Of a stretch of DNA of 64,000 nt, positions 34,288-43,612 are shown piece by piece. The translations under genes and the position numbers were made by a program. Positions within the stretch are counted from its first letter, which is position 1; the number at the start of each line of letters is the position of its first letter. Under the pieces are notes generated by a model. That model was not told the origin of the DNA. It saw only the letters and a list, made by a program, of their open reading frames with translations, and did not search any database. This DNA comes from Haloarcula vallismortis ATCC 29715 (lineage in GTDB: Archaea; Halobacteriota; Halobacteria; Halobacteriales; Haloarculaceae), in contig NZ_AOLQ01000059.1 of assembly GCF_000337775.1 (NCBI RefSeq), positions 1-64,000 on the forward strand. The letters run 5' to 3'.

Positions 34288-35265
34288 TCAGAGAAACACC
34301 GACGAGGCCCGCTTGACGAAGTCGACGGGGTCGGACCGGAGCTGTTCGACGTATCTGAGCGGATCAGATTTGACCGCTTCAATGGACATGCGGCCGTTTC
34401 TGGCGACGCGGCTCAGATAGCCCTGCTGGAGCATGCGGTTTTGCTCCTTGCTGTAGACGGGCTTGTTCGTATGCATGGCTATTGTTCGGGCCTGAGAATG
34501 CGAACTCTCGATGAATAGCTTGGCGTCTGAACACTGGTACACCCCGGCCTTGTACTCGCCGTGGTTGCCTGCAGCGACCCGCGTGGCCTTATCGGGGTAC
34601 TGCATCATCACTAGCTCGTCGTACTCGATCCCGTGTTCGTCAAGCCAGGCAGCGGTCTCGCTGCGATATTTCTCCAGCCGACAGGTGACTATTTTCCCGA
34701 TTTTCACCGACGGAACACAGATCGGGTCAACAGTCGAGATAAACTCCCGGTATTCCGGCCCGTCGTCGTTCTCTTCCGGCGTCGGGTCGCGACAGAGGAT
34801 GCCGTCGAGGTCAACGCAAGAGTTTCTGAGGAAGGCGTGGTGCATCATGTTCCACTCGAACACTCTCGGAAACGCCAGGGTCTGGGCGTACGTATCGACG
34901 AACCGCTCTGCGCCCTCGTCAACGTACACAGCGCCGTAGTGCACGTCAGCGGACAGGTCGAACCCGTCAATTACTGACTGGGCATCGGTCATTTCGCTGC
35001 CGGTGTAGACGGTATCGTCGACCACCAGTATCTTCGAGAATTTCGAGAGGTCGAACTCACCGTCGTACCGTTCCCCCGTCTGCAGGAGTCTCCCCTCCCG
35101 CAACCCGTCGATATCTGTCATCGGGAGGTTGAGATGTAGCGAGAGTAAGTTTGACACTAACATTCCACTTCTGGGTATTCCGACGATCAGATCCAGGTCA
35201 TCTGGTAGATCGACGATCCACTCCTGCGTATCACCACTGAGATGGTCGAAACTCCTGTAATTCAT
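34288..35265 (-). CDS. Phosphoribosyltransferase-HAD fusion protein
   Basis: 325 residues. The N-terminal half (1-145) is a type I phosphoribosyltransferase with the PRPP loop ILVVDDTVYTGSEM (79-92) and VGIPRSGML. The C-terminal part begins a HAD-like domain with VDLDGILCRD (151-160), KIVTCRLEKYR and LFIESSHSQARTIA. The two-domain order is reminiscent of proteins in polysaccharide and viral loci, from memory. The gene has lower GC than its neighbours and is flanked by a gene-poor AT-rich gap, so transfer is plausible. Substrates unknown; no partner gene is recognised nearby. Confidence 0.85.
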   Translation of the reverse strand: MNYRSFDHLSGDTQEWIVDLPDDLDLIVGIPRSGMLVSNLLSLHLNLPMTDIDGLREGRLLQTGERYDGEFDLSKFSKILVVDDTVYTGSEMTDAQSVIDGFDLSADVHYGAVYVDEGAERFVDTYAQTLAFPRVFEWNMMHHAFLRNSCVDLDGILCRDPTPEENDDGPEYREFISTVDPICVPSVKIGKIVTCRLEKYRSETAAWLDEHGIEYDELVMMQYPDKATRVAAGNHGEYKAGVYQCSDAKLFIESSHSQARTIAMHTNKPVYSKEQNRMLQQGYLSRVARNGRMSIEAVKSDPLRYVEQLRSDPVDFVKRASSVFL

Positions 35266-35705
35266 TGGTCTCTGGGATCGGGAAGTATTAGCAGCCTCAT
35301 CGTAGCTCGAACACCACGAGGAGAAATGCGCTTACTTCTTTTCAGGTGACATCCGCCGGCGAGTGTTAATACCTTTGATATATAACACTACGGAATATTA
35401 TACTGAAATTAAAGGTCGCCTGCGATAGCCCACATTCTGCTGTAGGACAATTCTCCACCCGAAACAGCACCCTTTTTGATTACATTGTCAATAGTTTTCA
35501 CAGTAATACTTGCTGCCGGCATCCTGCTAGCTGTGGCTTCCAGCTGAAACAGTACTCGATCTGATATATCTGGCAACGGCTCACAGGGATACCCCGAGCT
35601 ACTGACGATAGCCCGGAACCGGATGGAAGCAGCCAGAGCTGGTGCCACGGCGGTGAGGTTGAGGTAACGACCCTGTTTATCGGGGTTGGAACAATACAGG
35701 TGGGT
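35266..35705. other. AT-rich gap, possible gene remnant
   Basis: About 440 bases of clearly lower GC than the surroundings. It has TATA-like TTGATATATAA near 35379 and a minus-strand open stretch (35409-35738) whose later half is SITVKTIDNVIKKGAVSG and so on to WAIAGDL. I recognise no family and the upper part overlaps the next gene's start, so this may be a decayed gene. A TTTAT box near 35675 probably drives the gene at 35706. Confidence 0.4.
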
Positions 35706-36095
35706 ATGTCTGTCAACCCGTCTCCGGACCAGTTTCACGAACTGATGGTCGACGACGAGCCGAATCTCTCAGACGTGATGGCCTGTGTGTTCGGTGTGCA
35801 GGAACACGAGGTACGGACGTATCAGACATTGCTTGAGACACCTGCAAGCACTGTCGAAGAACTCGCTGACGAACTTGGCCGCGACCGCTCGAACGTCAAT
35901 CGTTCGCTGTCGACGCTCCGCGAGAAGGGGCTCGCGACGCGGAAACGACGGCTCCTCGATGGTGGTGGCCACGTGTACCAGTACACTGCGACACCGCTGT
36001 CGGAGGCCCGTGAACTGATGCACGAGACGCTCGACGAGTGGACCGTCGCGGTCCATCACCGCATCGACGAGTTCGACGCCAGCCCCGGCGAGTGA
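35706..36095 (+). CDS. Winged-helix regulator (TrmB-like)
   Basis: 129 residues from ATG 35706 (MSVNPSPDQF); a GTG six bases earlier is also in frame. The DNA-binding helix-turn-helix is in TVEELADELGRDRSNVNRSL (about 50-70), followed by a wing with RKRRLLDGGGHVYQYTA. The C-terminal helix could dimerise. Resembles TrmB/haloarchaeal single-domain regulators with no sensor domain. It sits 77 bases upstream of thrC on the same strand; targets unknown. Confidence 0.8.
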   Translation: MSVNPSPDQFHELMVDDEPNLSDVMACVFGVQEHEVRTYQTLLETPASTVEELADELGRDRSNVNRSLSTLREKGLATRKRRLLDGGGHVYQYTATPLSEARELMHETLDEWTVAVHHRIDEFDASPGE

Positions 36096-36172
36096 TAGCT
36101 ATCGCGCCGTGAGTCCTGATGGAATGGCCGACAACCGTCCGACTTTTGCCCACTGGGGGCATGGTCCCGATA

Positions 36173-37552
36173 ATGGCTGACCTGCAACTCACCGACGACG
36201 TGCCGCCGGTTGCCGACGACGGCGTCTGGCTGGCCTGTATCGAGTGTGGTGAGACGTTCGCTCCGTTCGACGCGATTCGCTACACCTGTGACGACTGCGA
36301 CGGCCTGCTTGAGGTCCGCTACGACGACCTCCCGACCTTCGACGAGTTCGAGGGCTCGGGGGTCTGGCGGTACAACGCCGCCCTGCCCTTCGAGGAGGGC
36401 GTCACGCTCCCCGAGGGTGACACGCCGCTCCACGAGATGCCCCGCCTGAAAGACGACATCGGCGTCGACGCGCTCCGCGTGAAACACGAGGGGATGAACC
36501 CCACCGGTTCGTTCAAGGACCGGGGCATGACCGTCGGTGTTCGGGTCGCGCAGGAGGTCGGCGTCGACCGACTGGCCTGTGCCTCGACAGGGAACACCTC
36601 TGCGGCGCTTGCGGCCTACGGTGCTCGCGGCGGGATGGAGACGCTCGTGCTCCTGCCCGCCGGGAAGGTCGCGGCTGGGAAAATCGCGCAGGCGAGCCTC
36701 CACCGCGCGCGGATTCTGGAGGTCGACGGCAACTTCGACCAGTGTCTCGACATCGTGCAGGACCTCGCCGCCCGCGGCGAGGCCTACCTCCTCAATTCGC
36801 TGAACCCCTTCCGCCTAGAGGGCCAGAAGACTATCGGGCTGGAGATCATGGAGGAGTTCTACGCCGACAACGGCGAGTACCCGGACCGCATCGTCCTGCC
36901 GGTCGGCAACGCCGGCAACACCGCGGCGCTGTACAAGTGCTTCCGGGAACTCGTCAAGGCCGGCGCTATCACCGAGGACCAGGTGCCCAAACTCACTGGC
37001 GTCCAGGCCGAGGGAGCCGCTCCGATGGTCGAGGCTATCGAGAACGGCTACGAGGACACCCGCCGCTGGGAAGACGTCGAGACCCGAGCGACCGCCATCC
37101 GAATCGGCAATCCGGTCAACGCGCCGAAGGCGCTGCCGGGTATCCGGGAGACCGGCGGCACCGCCGTCGCCGTCTCTGACGAGGAAATCACCGCGGCCCA
37201 GCGCGATATCGCCGGGGAAGGCGTTGGCGTCGAACCGGCCTCTGCGGCCTCCATCGCCGGCCTCCGGAAACTCCGACGCGAGGGCGAGGTCGATAGCGAC
37301 GAGTCGGTCGTCTGCCTGACCACGGGCCACCTGCTCAAAGACCCCGAGGCAGCCGCCGAAGCCGGCAACGAGCCGGAACCGGTCGCAAACAGCACCGAGG
37401 CTGTGCTGGACCTCATCGAGGAACCGTCGTCAGTCACTGATACAGTTCGGCGACAGGTCTCGAAGGCCACCGACGCACCGCTGGTCCCGGCGCTAGTCGC
37501 CGGTGGTCTCGGCGTCGCGTACCTCTACCGGAAGTTCCTCTCGAAGAAGTAA
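36173..37552 (+). CDS. thrC: Threonine synthase with C-terminal hydrophobic tail
   Basis: 459 residues from ATG 36173 (MADLQLTDDV). Converts O-phosphohomoserine to threonine with PLP. An N-terminal CIEC...CDDC zinc ribbon is followed by the PLP lysine at NPTGSFKDRG (K115) and the glycine loop VGNAGNTAAL. After the catalytic core the chain continues with about 60 extra residues ending in a 17-20 residue hydrophobic stretch (around LVPALVAGGLGVAYLYR) and KFLSKK, which looks like a tail anchor. The GGGGG at 36156-36160 lies upstream of the chosen start. Family certain; membrane anchoring inferred. Confidence 0.92.
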   Translation: MADLQLTDDVPPVADDGVWLACIECGETFAPFDAIRYTCDDCDGLLEVRYDDLPTFDEFEGSGVWRYNAALPFEEGVTLPEGDTPLHEMPRLKDDIGVDALRVKHEGMNPTGSFKDRGMTVGVRVAQEVGVDRLACASTGNTSAALAAYGARGGMETLVLLPAGKVAAGKIAQASLHRARILEVDGNFDQCLDIVQDLAARGEAYLLNSLNPFRLEGQKTIGLEIMEEFYADNGEYPDRIVLPVGNAGNTAALYKCFRELVKAGAITEDQVPKLTGVQAEGAAPMVEAIENGYEDTRRWEDVETRATAIRIGNPVNAPKALPGIRETGGTAVAVSDEEITAAQRDIAGEGVGVEPASAASIAGLRKLRREGEVDSDESVVCLTTGHLLKDPEAAAEAGNEPEPVANSTEAVLDLIEEPSSVTDTVRRQVSKATDAPLVPALVAGGLGVAYLYRKFLSKK

Positions 37553-37656
37553 CGTCAGCGGGCAGGACCGCCACCGGTGTGGCTCTGTTCGACGCTCTGG
37601 CTGAAACCTGACTTCGCCGACTCCCCGTTCGATATTTTCCCACCTTTTCGCCAGTA

Positions 37657-37664
37657 GAAATATC
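37657..37664 (+). promoter_or_regulatory. TATA-like element of the leader ORF/DUF4166 unit
   Basis: GAAATATC, 26-33 bases before ATG 37690. Confidence 0.4.
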
Positions 37665-37689
37665 CATCTGCCGCGGGAATAGCGACGCA

Positions 37690-37791
37690 ATGGACGCACA
37701 GACGCGGGGCGTGTCGGGAGTGCCGTGCCGGAACACTGTCGTCGAGACGCCGCTCGCGCCGGGGACGCCACCAACTGGGGTAGTGCTGTGA
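37690..37791 (+). CDS. 33-residue leader ORF overlapping DUF4166 gene
   Basis: Reads MDAQTRGVSGVPCRNTVVET and ends GVVL. It has a properly placed TATA-like element for leaderless translation, and its TGA overlaps the GTG start of the next gene (GTGA at 37788-37791). That arrangement suggests translational coupling. It could equally be a mis-set upstream part of the next gene; the frames differ, so it cannot be the same protein. Confidence 0.4.
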   Translation: MDAQTRGVSGVPCRNTVVETPLAPGTPPTGVVL

Positions 37792-38462
37792 CGGGCGTCT
37801 ACGAACGGGCGCTGGGCGACGCGGCCGACGACCTCCATCCGAAGGTTCGCGACCGATACAGCCTCGGGGCGGACGACGGGACGGTCTGTGTTGGCCGCGG
37901 CGAGATGGACATCACTCGCGGGACGCTGGTTCTGCCGGCGCTGTACGCGATGACGACCCAGAACATGCTGTTTCCCGAAGCCGGCGAGGACGTGCCGTTT
38001 TCAGTGACGACAGTGGCCTACACGACCGAGGGTGGGCACGAGGCGATGACGACCCGCCGCGCATTTGACTTCCGTGACACCACTCGCGTGTTCGACTCGC
38101 TGACCGTCTGGGACGCTGATGCAGAGCGACTGCTTGACTTTCTCGGAACGCACGGCCGGGTCGCCAGCGAACTCCACCCGCAGGTCGAAGACGGCGCGCT
38201 CGTGGTGACCGGCGGCCGGCAGTGGGCCCGTCTGGGCAACCGCTACGTTCCGCTCCCGGGGCCGTTGGCCGCCGCTGTTGAGGTGCGTGACCGCTACGAC
38301 GAGGACGACGAACGCTACCACGTCACCGCGACCGTCGAGAACGACCTCGCGGGCCATATGCTCGGCTACCGCGGGACCTTTACACAGGAGCAGACTGCCA
38401 GCGACGGAACCCCTGACGACCTCCGAATCGTCCCCGGGCTTGCCCGACTCCCGCCGCGATGA
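37788..38462 (+). CDS. DUF4166 domain protein
   Basis: 224 residues from GTG 37788 (VTGVYERALGDA). DUF4166 domains are found fused or next to YndJ-like membrane proteins, and here a YndJ-like gene follows with a four-base overlap. Conserved-looking features are LHPKVRDRYSLG, RGEMDITRGTL and the C-terminal LAGHMLGYRGTFTQE. No signal or membrane segment. Biochemical role not known. Confidence 0.78.
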   Translation: MTGVYERALGDAADDLHPKVRDRYSLGADDGTVCVGRGEMDITRGTLVLPALYAMTTQNMLFPEAGEDVPFSVTTVAYTTEGGHEAMTTRRAFDFRDTTRVFDSLTVWDADAERLLDFLGTHGRVASELHPQVEDGALVVTGGRQWARLGNRYVPLPGPLAAAVEVRDRYDEDDERYHVTATVENDLAGHMLGYRGTFTQEQTASDGTPDDLRIVPGLARLPPR

Positions 38463-39442
38463 GCGGCCGTCCCGTCGGTGCCCGGCAATCAGAACCCGAC
38501 AGCATCGCCCAGCCCGCCATCGGCGGCGTCGCCGTGGCAGACCTGAGCACGGTGCTTGGGGCGGTGGTCTGGCTGTCGCTGACGGCGACTGGGGCACTCG
38601 ATACTATCGAACGGGCGCTTGCACTCGCGCCGCTCGTGCTGGTCCCGCTTGCGCTCCGAACGGCGGTAACCCGGACGTTTCAGGCACCTGCAAATCGGCT
38701 CACGACCACAGCTATCTGGCTCCAGCCGGCCGGCGCACTCCTGCTCGCGGCCTCGCTGGTCGTTTCGTCACCTGCGCCGCTGGCCGCCGCGCTCGCAACG
38801 CCGTGGCTGGCCGTTACTGGCCTCCTCGGATACACCGCGCTCGTGCGGACTCACAGACGCGGCGGTCTGTCGCTTCCGGAGACAGCTATCGATGCCGGCT
38901 TCGCCTACATCTCAGTTGGCGCGGTCGCGCTCCTGCTGGCCCATCTCGACCTGACGTTCTGGTTCGACCGCGTCATCATTCGACTGACGGCAGTCCACTT
39001 CCACTACGCCGGGTTCGTCCTCCCGGTCGCAGCAGGACTGGCCGGCCGGCACCTCGGTGCCCACTTACGGGGATTCCGCGCTGTCGTCGGTGTCATCCTC
39101 GTCGGCCCGGCGCTCATCGCGGTCGGCATCGCCTTCTCGCCGGTAGTGGAGATCATCGCCGTGAGTGTCTTCACCGTCGCTGTCGCGGCCTTCGGTGTCC
39201 TCGTTCTGTGGCGTGTCGTCCCGAGCTGTTCCCGACCACAGGGCGTTCTGTTGGGCGTCTCCGCGGTGGCGCTCCCCGTTTCGATGGCACTTGCGCTCGG
39301 CTACGGAGTGTCGACGTTCACCGGTCGCTCGCTGGGACTCACGATTTCGACAATGGTCGCGTTGCACGGGTCGCTGAACGCGTTCGGGTTCGGGCTCTGT
39401 GCCATGCTCGGCTGGCGACTCGGCCATTCGTGGGCCGCGTAG
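38459..39442 (+). CDS. YndJ-like membrane protein
   Basis: 327 residues with about nine hydrophobic segments. The VHFHYAGFVLPVAAGLAGRHL region, with conserved His residues inside a membrane segment, and the final LHGSLNAFGFGLCAMLGWRL match the YndJ family. Overlaps the DUF4166 gene by ATGA. Function of the family is unknown; conserved intramembrane His suggests metal or redox chemistry, which is only an inference. Confidence 0.82.
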   Translation: MSGRPVGARQSEPDSIAQPAIGGVAVADLSTVLGAVVWLSLTATGALDTIERALALAPLVLVPLALRTAVTRTFQAPANRLTTTAIWLQPAGALLLAASLVVSSPAPLAAALATPWLAVTGLLGYTALVRTHRRGGLSLPETAIDAGFAYISVGAVALLLAHLDLTFWFDRVIIRLTAVHFHYAGFVLPVAAGLAGRHLGAHLRGFRAVVGVILVGPALIAVGIAFSPVVEIIAVSVFTVAVAAFGVLVLWRVVPSCSRPQGVLLGVSAVALPVSMALALGYGVSTFTGRSLGLTISTMVALHGSLNAFGFGLCAMLGWRLGHSWAA

Positions 39443-39449
39443 CCGAGAG

Positions 39450-39848
39450 TCAGTGCTCCGCTCGCTCTGGCTCTAACCGGTAGCGTGTCGTCTCCTGTCC
39501 GTCGAACCGGGGGCCGTTTCCGGTAGACGTGAACCCGACGGCCTCGACAGCGGTCTGGACCTCCGATTCGTCTTCCGGGAGCAGTAGCTCGACAGTCATG
39601 TGTTCCCGACGTGCGAACGCAATCGGGTCGGAAAGCAGTTCTTCACAGGCCGCCGTTGACCCGGCCAGCTGCGTCACGTGGACGGTTCCACGCTCGGCGT
39701 CGAAGCTCACGAACCCAATGATGTCGTCACCTTCCTCGGCCACGCGGACGGTACGGTCGTGGACGAGGTTTCGCATCACGTCCGGCGGCCCGTCAGCGAG
39801 GGCGGCCAGTCGTTCGGCGTCATCTTCGATAGCGTCGCGGATATCCAT
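39450..39848 (-). CDS. GNAT-like N-acetyltransferase
   Basis: 132 residues from ATG 39848 (MDIRDAIEDDAERLAALADG). The order of helix alpha1, the VRVAEEGDDIIGFVSFD strand pair, and the later strands follow the GNAT fold, but the Q/RxxGxG/A CoA loop is weak (HVTQLAGSTAACEELL). Activity may be altered or lost. Convergent with the YndJ-like gene, seven bases apart. Substrate unknown. Confidence 0.68.
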   Translation of the reverse strand: MDIRDAIEDDAERLAALADGPPDVMRNLVHDRTVRVAEEGDDIIGFVSFDAERGTVHVTQLAGSTAACEELLSDPIAFARREHMTVELLLPEDESEVQTAVEAVGFTSTGNGPRFDGQETTRYRLEPERAEH

Positions 39849-40049
39849 ACATGTGCGTGGGAACCCCACGCAAATAAACGGTGTGTCGGACGCTCCGGAC
39901 TGTGCCCGCCTTCGCAGCAACAGGGCTTCGCACGACGGAATCTGCCGGTCGCCGTCAACAGTGAGACGCGGTCACAGATGAACACAGTTATCCCGAGCGA
40001 CGGATAACGCGAGGGCAATGGTTCACATGCACACGGGCACGGTGGTAGC

Positions 40050-41225
40050 ATGCGCGTAGTCGCCAAGTTCGGCGGGACGAGCCTCGGTAGCGGTGACCGC
40101 ATCAACCGGGCCGCAGACTCGATTGCCGCTGCTGTCCAGCAAGGCCACGAGGTCGCAGTCGTCGCCTCGGCGATGGGCAACACGACTGACGAGCTGCTCG
40201 ACGAGATCAACTACGACGCCGACTCCGCGGACCGCGCGGAGATCGTCTCGATGGGCGAACGGACCTCTGTCCGGATGCTCAAGGGGGCACTCGCCGCCCG
40301 CGGTATCGAGGCCGTCTTCCTCGAACCCGGCAGCGAGGACTGGCCGATTATCACCGACGAGTACGGCGAGGTCGACGTCGAGGAGACACAGAAGCGCGCT
40401 CACGCGCTCGCCGGCCAGCTCAAGGACGTCGTCCCGGTCATCACCGGCTTCTTGGCCGAAGACTATCAGGGCAACGTGACGACGCTTGGCCGTGGCGGCT
40501 CTGACACGAGCGCCGTGATGATGGGCGACTACATGGACGCTGACGAAGTCGTCATCGTCACCGACGTCGAGGGCGTCATGACCGGGGACCCACGGGTCGT
40601 CGAAGGCGCGCGGAACGTCGGCAAGATATCCGTCGACGAACTCCGCTCGCTGTCGTTCCGCGGGGCCGAGGTGGTCGCGCCGTCGGCGCTGTCGTACAAG
40701 AGCGACGACCTCGGCGTTCGCGTCGTCCACTACCAGCACGGCGATCTGCTCTCCGGTGGCACGTCCATCGAGGGCGAGTTCCAGAACCTTATCGACCTGC
40801 AGGAACAGCCAATCGCCTGTGTGACCGTCGCTGGCCGCGCTATCCGGAACAGCCCGGGCATCCTCGCGGACCTGTCGGGTGCTATCGCTGACGAGGAGAT
40901 CAACATCGAGGCCAACTCCTCTGGGATGGACTCGTTGACGTTCTACGTCGACGAAGACGACGCCGAGGAGGCCGAGGCACTGTTGCACGCCCGCATCGTC
41001 GACGATGAGACGCTCTCGTCGGTCACCGTCGAGGACGAGATCGCCGTCATCCGCGTCACCGGCGGCGACCCGAGCCAGTCGGCGCTGGCCCATCAGGTTA
41101 TCGAGCCGCTGGCCGACGCCCATATCCACCTCTACGACGTGATTACGTCTGCGACATCGGTTTCGGTGTTCGTTCCGTGGGAGGACCGCGAACAGGCCCT
41201 CTCGCTCGTCCAGGACGTATTCTGA
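40050..41225 (+). CDS. lysC: Aspartate kinase
   Basis: 391 residues; first step to threonine, methionine and lysine. N-terminal VAKFGGTSLGSGDRI is the kinase signature, GRGGSDTSAV binds aspartate, and two ACT domains fill about 255-391 (RNSPGILADLSG, then IRVTGGDPSQSAL), which normally give feedback control. Stands alone; thrC of the same pathway is 2.5 kb away. Confidence 0.95.
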   Translation: MRVVAKFGGTSLGSGDRINRAADSIAAAVQQGHEVAVVASAMGNTTDELLDEINYDADSADRAEIVSMGERTSVRMLKGALAARGIEAVFLEPGSEDWPIITDEYGEVDVEETQKRAHALAGQLKDVVPVITGFLAEDYQGNVTTLGRGGSDTSAVMMGDYMDADEVVIVTDVEGVMTGDPRVVEGARNVGKISVDELRSLSFRGAEVVAPSALSYKSDDLGVRVVHYQHGDLLSGGTSIEGEFQNLIDLQEQPIACVTVAGRAIRNSPGILADLSGAIADEEINIEANSSGMDSLTFYVDEDDAEEAEALLHARIVDDETLSSVTVEDEIAVIRVTGGDPSQSALAHQVIEPLADAHIHLYDVITSATSVSVFVPWEDREQALSLVQDVF

Positions 41226-41239
41226 ACGCGGAGTCCTTT

Positions 41240-41902
41240 CTAATCGGTTGAGGAGGCCTGCTCGAACCGGCTCGCGGGCAGCAGGAGTTCGCTGACTTCT
41301 GGCAGGTGTTTCAGATTGTAGACGATTTTCGCGTTGTCAGACACTGGTGCGGCGATACACGACAGGCGAATCCCCTTCTCAGTGAGCTCGGGCGGGAGAA
41401 TGTGGCTCGCCGGCGACGGCATCTCGCCCTCGACGACTGCCACCGCGCAGTTCGTACACGCGCCGCCACGGCAGGCAAACGGCCACGCGAAGCCGTTCTT
41501 TTCCGCCGCTTCGAGCAGCGTGTCGTTTGGATCGACGTAGAACCGTCCGAAATCAGTCGACTGCAGGTTCGCGTCGCCGGCTTTCTCAAACAGAGCCTCG
41601 TCTTCGAGTGCCCAGCCGTGGTCCTCAAGCACCTCGAAGTTGAGAAACTCCACCATCGGATCGTCCGGCTCCGGCGGGGCCTCCTCGGCCTCGGGCTCTG
41701 CCTCCGCTGTCTCGTCGGGCAGCGGGTCCCCGGGCTCGTAGCCGTTCTGCAGCCGTTCGTAGGCTGTCTTGACTGCCTGAAACTCAGCCGTCGACCCACC
41801 CTGATCGGGGTGTGCCTCCTTCACCCGCTCGCGGTACGCGTCGACGATCTCCCCGTCGTCGGCGTCCGGCGTGATTCCGAGGACCTCGAATGGGGACTCC
41901 AC
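41240..41902 (-). CDS. J-domain/[2Fe-2S] ferredoxin fusion
   Basis: 220 residues. Residues 1-52 form a J domain with HPD at 31-33 (FEVLGITPDADDGEI, AYRERVKEAHPDQGGSTAEF). An acidic Pro/Glu linker (55-85) follows. The remainder is a plant-type ferredoxin with cluster ligands C144, C149, C152 and C182 (CRGGACTNC, LSC). The J domain would recruit DnaK; the ferredoxin would carry electrons or be a client/reporter. The arrangement occurs in haloarchaea as far as I recall, but the function is not established. Confidence 0.88.
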   Translation of the reverse strand: MESPFEVLGITPDADDGEIVDAYRERVKEAHPDQGGSTAEFQAVKTAYERLQNGYEPGDPLPDETAEAEPEAEEAPPEPDDPMVEFLNFEVLEDHGWALEDEALFEKAGDANLQSTDFGRFYVDPNDTLLEAAEKNGFAWPFACRGGACTNCAVAVVEGEMPSPASHILPPELTEKGIRLSCIAAPVSDNAKIVYNLKHLPEVSELLLPASRFEQASSTD

Positions 41903-41991
41903 ACCACACAGTAGCGGTCACGGACATAAATCCTCTCCTCCCGCTGCAGTATCTGCAGGCTACGGATGCCGGGCGACGCGCTGTTCCCGGG

Positions 41992-42690
<699 letters not shown>

Positions 42691-42766
42691 TGCTAGTGTC
42701 TACCCCCTGTGGGGTCTTGAGTGTCGGTCTCGGCTCAGTATCTGTGTCCGCTGTGTGGCCATCCGT

Positions 42767-43375
42767 TCACTCCCCGTTGTACACTGCCACGTCGAACTCG
42801 CCTCCCGAACCCGTGACGCCGGCCGAACAGACGGCGTGTTCGTACTCGTGGTCGTACACCTCGCGGGCCGCTCCGCCAGCGTCGGTCGCGGTCAGGTCGA
42901 ACGCAGTCGGGCTGTTCTCCTCGTAGGTCGCCACCAGCGTCGGCTCGGTGACCTCCTCGACGAGCAGCGCGTCCCGGCGAACGGTTCCGATGACTGCACC
43001 CGGCCCGTCGGCGTTCGTCGTCGGGTCCGCCGCGTCGACGCCGACGATGCCGGCAACCCGCGGCGTGTCGTAGTCATCCTTCTCGAAATCGAGCGACAGC
43101 AGCGGTTCGGCAAGGGCGTCTCGCGCCGGATAGCCCAGTTCGAGCTTCTCGGCGATGGGGTCGACGTGCGACCCGTTCCCGACGACTGCGCCCCGCTCGG
43201 TGACGCGGACGCCGTTGTAGGAGATGTAGGGGTTGTCCGTCTCCGGGGCGTCCGGCGTCGGTTCGACGGTCACCGTGCCGTCGCGCTTTACTGTCTGGCG
43301 GTTGGGGAACGAGCGCGAGGAGACGCGGTACGCGCCGACCTCGGGACTGACGACGACGAATCGTCCGACGTACAT
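42767..43375 (-). CDS. purO: IMP cyclohydrolase, archaeal type
   Basis: 202 residues from ATG 43375 ([20 protein letters not shown]). Archaeal PurO closes the ring in the last step of purine synthesis (FAICAR to IMP). RSFPNRQ and YISYNGVRV match the family. The frame could extend upstream to 43501 but that part does not look like coding sequence. Single gene. Confidence 0.92.
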   Translation of the reverse strand: MYVGRFVVVSPEVGAYRVSSRSFPNRQTVKRDGTVTVEPTPDAPETDNPYISYNGVRVTERGAVVGNGSHVDPIAEKLELGYPARDALAEPLLSLDFEKDDYDTPRVAGIVGVDAADPTTNADGPGAVIGTVRRDALLVEEVTEPTLVATYEENSPTAFDLTATDAGGAAREVYDHEYEHAVCSAGVTGSGGEFDVAVYNGE

Positions 43376-43539
43376 ACACGAGTGTGCACGGCACCCCGAA
43401 AAAGTGCTATCGATGTCCGGCCCCGCGTTGCCATCTGCGGTAAAATCAGGTCGAGAATTTGAGAACTGGTGGCACAAGGCATGCGGCGATGAATCGCGCA
43501 ACGCTTACAAAGGGGCACCCGATACTGTAGAGTGCACAC

Positions 43540-43612
43540 AGTCCATTGGGGTAGAGGCCAATCCTGAAGCCTTCTGGGGGCTTCGACCCTGGTTCGAATC
43601 CAGGATGGACTA
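43540..43612 (+). tRNA. tRNA-Gln (CUG)
   Basis: Acceptor AGTCCAT pairs perfectly with ATGGACT, discriminator A. The D arm contains GGGGTAGAGGCC, the anticodon arm is GAAGCC-TTCTGGG-GGCTTC with anticodon CTG, and the T arm is CCTGG-TTCGAAT-CCAGG. CCA is not encoded; no intron is seen. An AT-containing CTTACAAAG at 43505-43513 may be its promoter element. The acceptor start with A is usual for haloarchaeal tRNA-Gln. Confidence 0.95.
43591..43612 (+). repeat. tRNA-Gln 3'-end repeat, copy 1 (in the tRNA)
   Basis: GGTTCGAATCCAGGATGGAC plus TA, the T arm and acceptor end of the tRNA. An exact 22-base copy lies 116 bases downstream. Confidence 0.9.

Noticed and set aside
35409-35738. 109-residue minus-strand ORF as a real gene
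   Set aside because: Its start runs into the coding region of the opposite gene and no family is recognised; kept only as a possible remnant.
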